In this document: positions 59,649 to 64,000 of the stretch, piece by piece
Layout of the letters: every line of letters begins with the position of its first letter
Numbering within the stretch: the stretch's first letter is position 1
Assembly: GCF_003860465.1 (NCBI RefSeq)
Contig: NZ_CP034183.1
Location: 1,874,001 to 1,938,000, forward strand
DNA: 64,000 nt
Direction: 5' to 3'
DNA from: Deinococcus psychrotolerans
Lineage (GTDB): Bacteria; Deinococcota; Deinococci; Deinococcales; Deinococcaceae
Notes under the pieces: generated by a model
What the model was told of the DNA's origin: nothing
Databases searched by the model: none
The model's input: the letters and a program-made list of their open reading frames with translations, nothing else
Program-made: the position numbers and the translations under genes

Positions 59649-62030
59649 TTAGTTCCGCAGCGGCTTGCCGGTCTTGAGCATGTGTGCGATCCGGTCTTGC
59701 GTGCCCTTCTTCCCGGCCAGCGTCAAAAAGGCCTCACGTTCCAGGTCAAGGAGTTGCTGCTCAGTTACGCGGGCTTGACGATTGTTGGTCGCGCCGCCTG
59801 CCAAAATGTTGGCCAGTTGCAGCGACACTTCGCGGTCATACTTGCTGGCATAGCCGCCTTCCACCAAACCGTAGAGGGCGCTCTTGATCGCGCCAATCGC
59901 CGCTTCACCCATCACCGGAATGTCCATCCGCATGGCGGGCTGCACGTAGCCGGGAGCGAGTTCCAGCACCTTGCGCTTGGCCTCGGCCAGCAAGTTGTCG
60001 CGGTTCATCACCGTTTCGTCGCTCTTGCGCAGGAAACCGAGTTTGCGAGCGTCCTGAGCGCTGGTGCTGACTTTGGCGGTGCCGATCAGCTCAAAGGCGC
60101 GTTGCACGGCGGGGAGGAGCGGCTGACCCGGCAAGGTTTGGTCAGTGAAGCGCAGCAGCATTTCTTTGGTGCCGCCGCCGCCGGGAATCAGGCCCACGCC
60201 GACTTCGACGAGGCCCATGTACGTTTCGGCGCTGGCGGTCACGGCGTCGGCGTGCAGGGCCATCTCGGTGCCGCCGCCCAGCGTGAGGTTAAAGGGAGCC
60301 ACCACGACGGGATGCGGCGAGAATCTCAGGCTGGTCGTGGCCTGCTGAAACAGCTTGATGGCCGCGTCGAGTTCGTCCCACTCCTCGTCCTGGGCCTGCG
60401 ACAAAATCAGCGGCAAATTCGCGCCCGCACTGAAGTTCTCGCCCTGATTGCCGACAACCAGTCCGGCGTAGCCCATCTCCTGCACGGTTTTGTGCGCCGT
60501 GCCGATCATCCGAATGGCGTCCTCACCCAGCGCATTCATCTTGGAGTGGAATTCGAGCAGCAGCACGCCGTCACCCAGGTCAACCAAGCTCGCGCCACCG
60601 GTCTTCTTGACGACCTTGCTGGCGTCTTTTTTGAGGTCGCTGAGAATCAAATACGGCGCGGCGTAGGGCTGCATTTCACCTTTGGCGTCCACGATTTCAG
60701 CGCCGTTGTAAAACTTATCGCGGCCCTCGTCTTTCATCTTCTGGAGCAGCGGCGGCAGGCGGCGGCCCTCTTTCTCCAGATTGCCGATGACGGTTTGCAC
60801 ACCCAGCGCGTCCATCGTCTCGAACGGCCCCTGCTCCCAGCCGAAGCCCCATTTCAGCGCGTTGTCGATGTCCTGAAGTTGCCCCGACACGGTTCCGGCC
60901 ATCTTGGCGGCGTACCAGAAGCCGTCGTTCATCACGCCGCGCATGAAGTCGCCTTCTTTGCCTTCCACTTCGTAGAGGCCCTTGACGCGATCATTCAGCG
61001 GCTTGCCTTTGAGGGCGTCCAGCACACCGATCTTGACTGGTGCTTGGTCTTCGTACTCCAGATTGTCCAGATTCAGCGTCAGAATCTTGGTCTTGCCGCG
61101 CTCATCTTTGGTTTTCTTGTAGAACCCACTTCCGGTCTTGTCGCCCAGCCACTTCTTGTCTTCCACCAGTTTCTTGAAGGTGTCAGTCAGGGTAAAGTCC
61201 TCGTCGTCGCCCGTCACCTTGCCGATGTCATTGGCGACGTGATAGATGATGTCCAGGCCCGACAGATCGGCGGTGCGAAACGTCGCGCTCTTGGGGCGGC
61301 CAATCGCCGGGCCGGTCAGCTGATCGACCACGGCGGGGGTCAGGCCGTTTTCTTCCATCCGTTTCATGGCCCGCACCATGCCGTAAACGCCGATGCGGTT
61401 GCCCACGAAGCCCGGCACGTCGTTGGCGACGACCACGCCTTTGCCCAGCGTGTGATCGGCAAATTCGGAGAAGGCGCGAATCACTTCCGGGCTGGTCTGG
61501 TCGGTGGGAATGACTTCCAGGAGGTGCAGGTAGCGCGGCGGGTTGAAGAAGTGCGCCCCCACGAAACGGCTCTTGAAGTCGTCCGAACGGCCTTCCACTT
61601 GAAGATGCATTGGAATGCCGCTGGAGTTGCTGGAGATGATGGCCGTTTTCTTGGCGACCTTCTCCACTTTCTCCCAGAGATCGTGCTTGGCGTCCAGCTT
61701 CTCGATGATCGCTTCGATAATCCAGTCGGCGTCTTTGATTTTGGCGAGGTCGTCTTCCAAGTTGCCCACCGTGATCAGCTTGGCGTTCTCAGGGGCCATG
61801 AAAGCGGCGGGGCTGGCTTTCAGAGCGCGTTCGATGCCTGCTTTGGCCAGAAAGTTGCGGTCAGGCTTATCCGGCAACACGATATCGAGCAGCACCACCG
61901 GAATACCCGCGTTGGTCAGTTGGGCAGCAATTGCCGCGCCCATTACGCCCGCGCCGATCACGGCGGCCTTCTGAATGGGAGAGGGCTGGGGTTGATGCTG
62001 GGCAGTCGGTGGGGTTTGAGTGGCAGTCAC
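59649..62030 (-). CDS. fadN: 3-Hydroxyacyl-CoA dehydrogenase / enoyl-CoA hydratase, FadN type
   Basis: A 793-residue two-activity enzyme. Here the dehydrogenase comes first: NAD-binding GAGVMGAAI at 26-34, [18 protein letters not shown], then [17 protein letters not shown] and the [12 protein letters not shown] dimer-domain motif. The hydratase follows near the C-terminus: [12 protein letters not shown] and [21 protein letters not shown] with PGGGGTKEM. This order and length are those of Bacillus FadN, not E. coli FadB. The GTG start has AGGAGG 8 bases upstream. It is the first gene of fadN-hydrolase-fadA. Confidence 0.9.
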   Translation of the reverse strand: MTATQTPPTAQHQPQPSPIQKAAVIGAGVMGAAIAAQLTNAGIPVVLLDIVLPDKPDRNFLAKAGIERALKASPAAFMAPENAKLITVGNLEDDLAKIKDADWIIEAIIEKLDAKHDLWEKVEKVAKKTAIISSNSSGIPMHLQVEGRSDDFKSRFVGAHFFNPPRYLHLLEVIPTDQTSPEVIRAFSEFADHTLGKGVVVANDVPGFVGNRIGVYGMVRAMKRMEENGLTPAVVDQLTGPAIGRPKSATFRTADLSGLDIIYHVANDIGKVTGDDEDFTLTDTFKKLVEDKKWLGDKTGSGFYKKTKDERGKTKILTLNLDNLEYEDQAPVKIGVLDALKGKPLNDRVKGLYEVEGKEGDFMRGVMNDGFWYAAKMAGTVSGQLQDIDNALKWGFGWEQGPFETMDALGVQTVIGNLEKEGRRLPPLLQKMKDEGRDKFYNGAEIVDAKGEMQPYAAPYLILSDLKKDASKVVKKTGGASLVDLGDGVLLLEFHSKMNALGEDAIRMIGTAHKTVQEMGYAGLVVGNQGENFSAGANLPLILSQAQDEEWDELDAAIKLFQQATTSLRFSPHPVVVAPFNLTLGGGTEMALHADAVTASAETYMGLVEVGVGLIPGGGGTKEMLLRFTDQTLPGQPLLPAVQRAFELIGTAKVSTSAQDARKLGFLRKSDETVMNRDNLLAEAKRKVLELAPGYVQPAMRMDIPVMGEAAIGAIKSALYGLVEGGYASKYDREVSLQLANILAGGATNNRQARVTEQQLLDLEREAFLTLAGKKGTQDRIAHMLKTGKPLRN

Positions 62031-62420
62031 GGAAAGTACCTCCTGAGGCGAGAACGGGACAAATAGATAATTTTATACTCAGTTCAAAGTTTAGGGCACG
62101 GGCTGGTACTTGTCCAGATGTGCAGGCACAATCGGAAGCCTTTCAGTCGTTATGAAGGCAAGTTTAACAGCCCGCTCGGAAGGTGACGGGAGGCGAGTCT
62201 TAGGGTGAGGGCAGACAGGAGCGGTTGGTTCGGCCCGCTCAAACGGCTTAGCAAAGCTGAACGCCACCGCGCTTGGCCCATGCTGCTTCAAAGATTCCAA
62301 TTGAAGTCAGCCAGTTGCGGGCTGTCTCATTCACCGTGAACGAACACGCCGAGCAAGCCAATCCTCTGGCGCACTGAGGCGGGCGAGTTGAGATGGTAAT
62401 GCGGCACAGACTGAAGTGCT
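62031..62420. other. Intergenic region with the fadN promoter, no gene seen
   Basis: The stretch 62061-62092 is AT-rich, with TATAAA on the minus strand at 62072-62077, and should hold the fadN promoter, though no good -35 is visible. A 69-codon minus frame at 62091-62300 has no motif or ribosome site. A hairpin (GACTGAAG 62409-62416, CTTCAGTC 62419-62426) overlaps the MFS stop codon. Confidence 0.45.
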
Positions 62421-63827
62421 TCAGTCATGGGCAAGGTCGCCCTCAGAAGTTGCTGTGCCTGCTCCGCTTTGCCCGCGCAGCCGCCCCGCCACCACAGCGG
62501 TGAAGAAAGCCAGTCCGAAGGTCAAGCCGAGTTGCCAGGGCACGCCGCCCGCCGCGCCGAGGGCCGCCACCAGCGCTCCGCCGAGGCCCGCACCCAGAGC
62601 GCTGCCGAGCATGTCGGCGAGTTGCAGCGTGCCGCTGACTTCGCCTTGTTGCCCGCTGGGCGCGTGCTGCATGACCACCAAAACATGTGCCGGAAAGGCC
62701 AGACCCATGCCAAACGCCGCCAAAATCCAGAAAAAGACCCCCAACGCAATCGGCAAAGCGGGAAAGACCAGCGCGGCAAGTAGGCCCAACAGGCCGCTGC
62801 CGATCGCCAGCGAGCCGAGCCGCACCACCGAGGAGCGCCGCTGGCCCTGCGTGCGCTCGTCAAAGCGCGAATGAATCAAACTGGTGGCCGACCAGATCAG
62901 CGCTCCGCCCGTCAAGAACAGCCCGGCTTGCAGCAGCGTCAGGCCGCGAAGCTCCGCCAAGCCCAGCGGCAAAATCGACTCGCTGCCAAAAAAAGCGAAG
63001 GCCAGCAAAAACCGCACCGCGTACCCCGCGCTCAGCGGCGTACCGAGAGCCAGCATGCGGGCCGGAAAGAGGCGGCCCAGCGCCGGCAGAGCCAGCCCCA
63101 GCCCCGGCAGCAGCAGCAAGCCGCCCAGCCATTTGCCCTGCCCCAACTCGGTGATGCCCGCCAGCCCCAGCGTGACGCCAATCGCGGCCAACACCACTGC
63201 CCACAGGCGAGTGCGGCTCAGCGGCGTGCCCGCGCCCCTCAAGGTGCGGAGGGTAGGCAGCAGCAACCCAGCAGCCAAGATGACCAGCGGCAGCAACCCC
63301 AAGAACACCCCACGCCACGACCAGCGCCCCGTCACGTAGCTCGCCAGAGCCGGGCCGAGCAGCGCGGGCAGCACCCAGGCGCTACTCAGCAGCGCCAGCA
63401 TTCTGGCCCGCATAGCGTCAGGGTAAGCGGTGTTGATGACCAAGTACGCCACCGACACGATGGCACCGCCGCCCAGCCCCTGCAAAATGCGGCCGCCGAT
63501 TAGCACCGCCATGCTGGGGGAGAGTCCCGCCACGCCGAGGCCAGCAGCGAACAGCAGCAGCGCGATCAACACCGGCACGAACGGCCCGTCGCGGTCAGCC
63601 AGCGCACCCAGCCCCACCGTGCCGACCATAAAGCCCATAAAAAAAGCGCTCAGCGGCCAGCCGTAGAGCTTGAGGCCATGAAGTTCACGGGCCACTTCCG
63701 GCAGTGCGGTGGCCACCGCCAGCGACTCGAAGGCGATCAGCAGCACGCCCAGCAGCAGCCCGATACTCAGCGAGCGACGCGCCGGAGCAAACGGATTGAG
63801 CGAAGCGGACAAGTCGGTGGCGCTCAC
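62421..63827 (-). CDS. Major facilitator superfamily transporter, DHA2-like
   Basis: A 468-residue membrane protein with 12-14 helices. Near the start it has LIAFESLAVATALPEVARELHG and YGWPLSAFFMGFMVGTVGLGALADRDGP, the motif A region after helix 2, and GRILQGLGGGAIVSVAYLVI, the motif C-like helix of drug exporters. The GTG overlaps the stop of the upstream gene. Multidrug or biocide efflux is typical; no substrate is implied by neighbours. Confidence 0.82.
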   Translation of the reverse strand: MSATDLSASLNPFAPARRSLSIGLLLGVLLIAFESLAVATALPEVARELHGLKLYGWPLSAFFMGFMVGTVGLGALADRDGPFVPVLIALLLFAAGLGVAGLSPSMAVLIGGRILQGLGGGAIVSVAYLVINTAYPDAMRARMLALLSSAWVLPALLGPALASYVTGRWSWRGVFLGLLPLVILAAGLLLPTLRTLRGAGTPLSRTRLWAVVLAAIGVTLGLAGITELGQGKWLGGLLLLPGLGLALPALGRLFPARMLALGTPLSAGYAVRFLLAFAFFGSESILPLGLAELRGLTLLQAGLFLTGGALIWSATSLIHSRFDERTQGQRRSSVVRLGSLAIGSGLLGLLAALVFPALPIALGVFFWILAAFGMGLAFPAHVLVVMQHAPSGQQGEVSGTLQLADMLGSALGAGLGGALVAALGAAGGVPWQLGLTFGLAFFTAVVAGRLRGQSGAGTATSEGDLAHD

Positions 63828-64000
63828 AGCTGCTCAGTTCTGGGTCGGTCAGCTGTGGGCTGCTCGGTTATGGATTGGTCAGGCGTCAGCAACCCGAGCA
63901 GCGCTTCTTCGATACCGCGCCCGCGCCAGCCGCTTTCGAGTTCCAGGCCGCACTGTAGCTGACCCTCCGCGCCCGGCCAGCTCAGCGCCGCGCCGATGAC
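63824..64000 (-). CDS. C-terminal end of a GNAT-like protein, cut by window edge
   Basis: The last 58 codons of a minus-strand gene that enters from beyond 64000. The visible part reads GCGAALSW-like VIGAALSWPGAEGQLQCG, then LELESGWRGRGIEEALLGLL, which resembles the acetyl-CoA loop of GNAT acetyltransferases (G-x-G-I/A-E-x-L-L), and a polar tail. Its TGA overlaps the GTG of the MFS gene. The family assignment is weak because most of the protein lies outside. Confidence 0.45.
   Translation of the reverse strand, partial: VIGAALSWPGAEGQLQCGLELESGWRGRGIEEALLGLLTPDQSITEQPTADRPRTEQL

Noticed and set aside
59682..62066. 794-codon plus-strand frame opposite fadN
   Set aside because: It shadows a well-identified enzyme in high-GC DNA, is unusually rich in His, Gly and Ala and shows no domain.
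62091..62300. 69-codon minus-strand frame upstream of fadN
   Set aside because: No ribosome site or recognisable motif; a random open frame is likely in this GC-rich DNA.
62409..62426. Hairpin GACTGAAG/CTTCAGTC at the end of the MFS gene as a terminator
   Set aside because: The loop is only two bases and no T tract follows on either strand, so termination is not supported.

Overview
The window is GC-rich (roughly 60-65 %) and almost certainly chromosomal DNA of a Deinococcus species. The clues are the short omega subunit RpoZ, the SbcD-SbcC pair with a zinc hook, a three-part HRDC protein, a PIG-L deacetylase, FadN-type beta-oxidation proteins, DUF4394 and DUF305 secreted proteins, and many genes whose start codon lies 6-8 bases after a TAnnnT -10 box (leaderless messages, known to be common in Deinococcus). 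It is ordinary core and accessory chromosome: I see no phage, insertion sequence with transposase, CRISPR array or rRNA. There is one tRNA, tRNA-Leu(GAG).

Layout. 1-5.9 kb: truncated CorA magnesium channel (-), rpoZ, coaBC, argR behind an ARG-box-like palindrome, a PIG-L deacetylase, a membrane-anchored EEP nuclease/phosphatase and a PadR regulator. 5.9-16.4 kb: the DUF4188 gene divergent from padR, a pair of dienoyl-CoA enzymes (SDR reductase and crotonase isomerase), a two-repeat membrane protein, pdxY, an epimerase, gmk, a 38-codon secreted peptide gene, a DinB-family protein, a Dus enzyme, a GNAT acetyltransferase, argB and a histidine phosphatase.

16.5-26.7 kb is the most coherent accessory block: a tightly packed plus-strand operon with a sugar-binding protein, a GH20 hexosaminidase-like enzyme, two ABC permeases, two duplicated small lipoproteins, an FAD oxidoreductase, an alpha/beta hydrolase, a DUF4127 protein and a GNAT gene broken by one in-frame stop. 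It looks like a glycan (probably N-acetylhexosamine) scavenging system without its own ATPase. It is followed by tRNA-Leu and by a minus-strand set of envelope-glycan genes: polysaccharide deacetylase, transglutaminase-like protein and a heparan-glucosaminide acetyltransferase-like membrane protein.

30.8-47.9 kb: a 126-bp MITE-like repeat, a duplicated DUF4394 lipoprotein, a CAP protein, an MFS transporter, rtcB preceded by a 22-codon mini-ORF, an operon accD-accA-HRDC protein, deoA, a small iron-permease-like protein, rimO, a hydrophilin-like protein, nth, a DUF305 protein and a PBP4-type DD-peptidase. 47.9-64 kb: sbcD-sbcC, a glycosyltransferase-glf pair for galactofuranose, a secreted 5'-nucleotidase, the fadN-hydrolase-fadA operon, an MFS transporter and the end of a probable acetyltransferase cut by the window edge.

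All function statements come from reading protein motifs by eye; no database search was run. Promoters and operators are pattern calls only.
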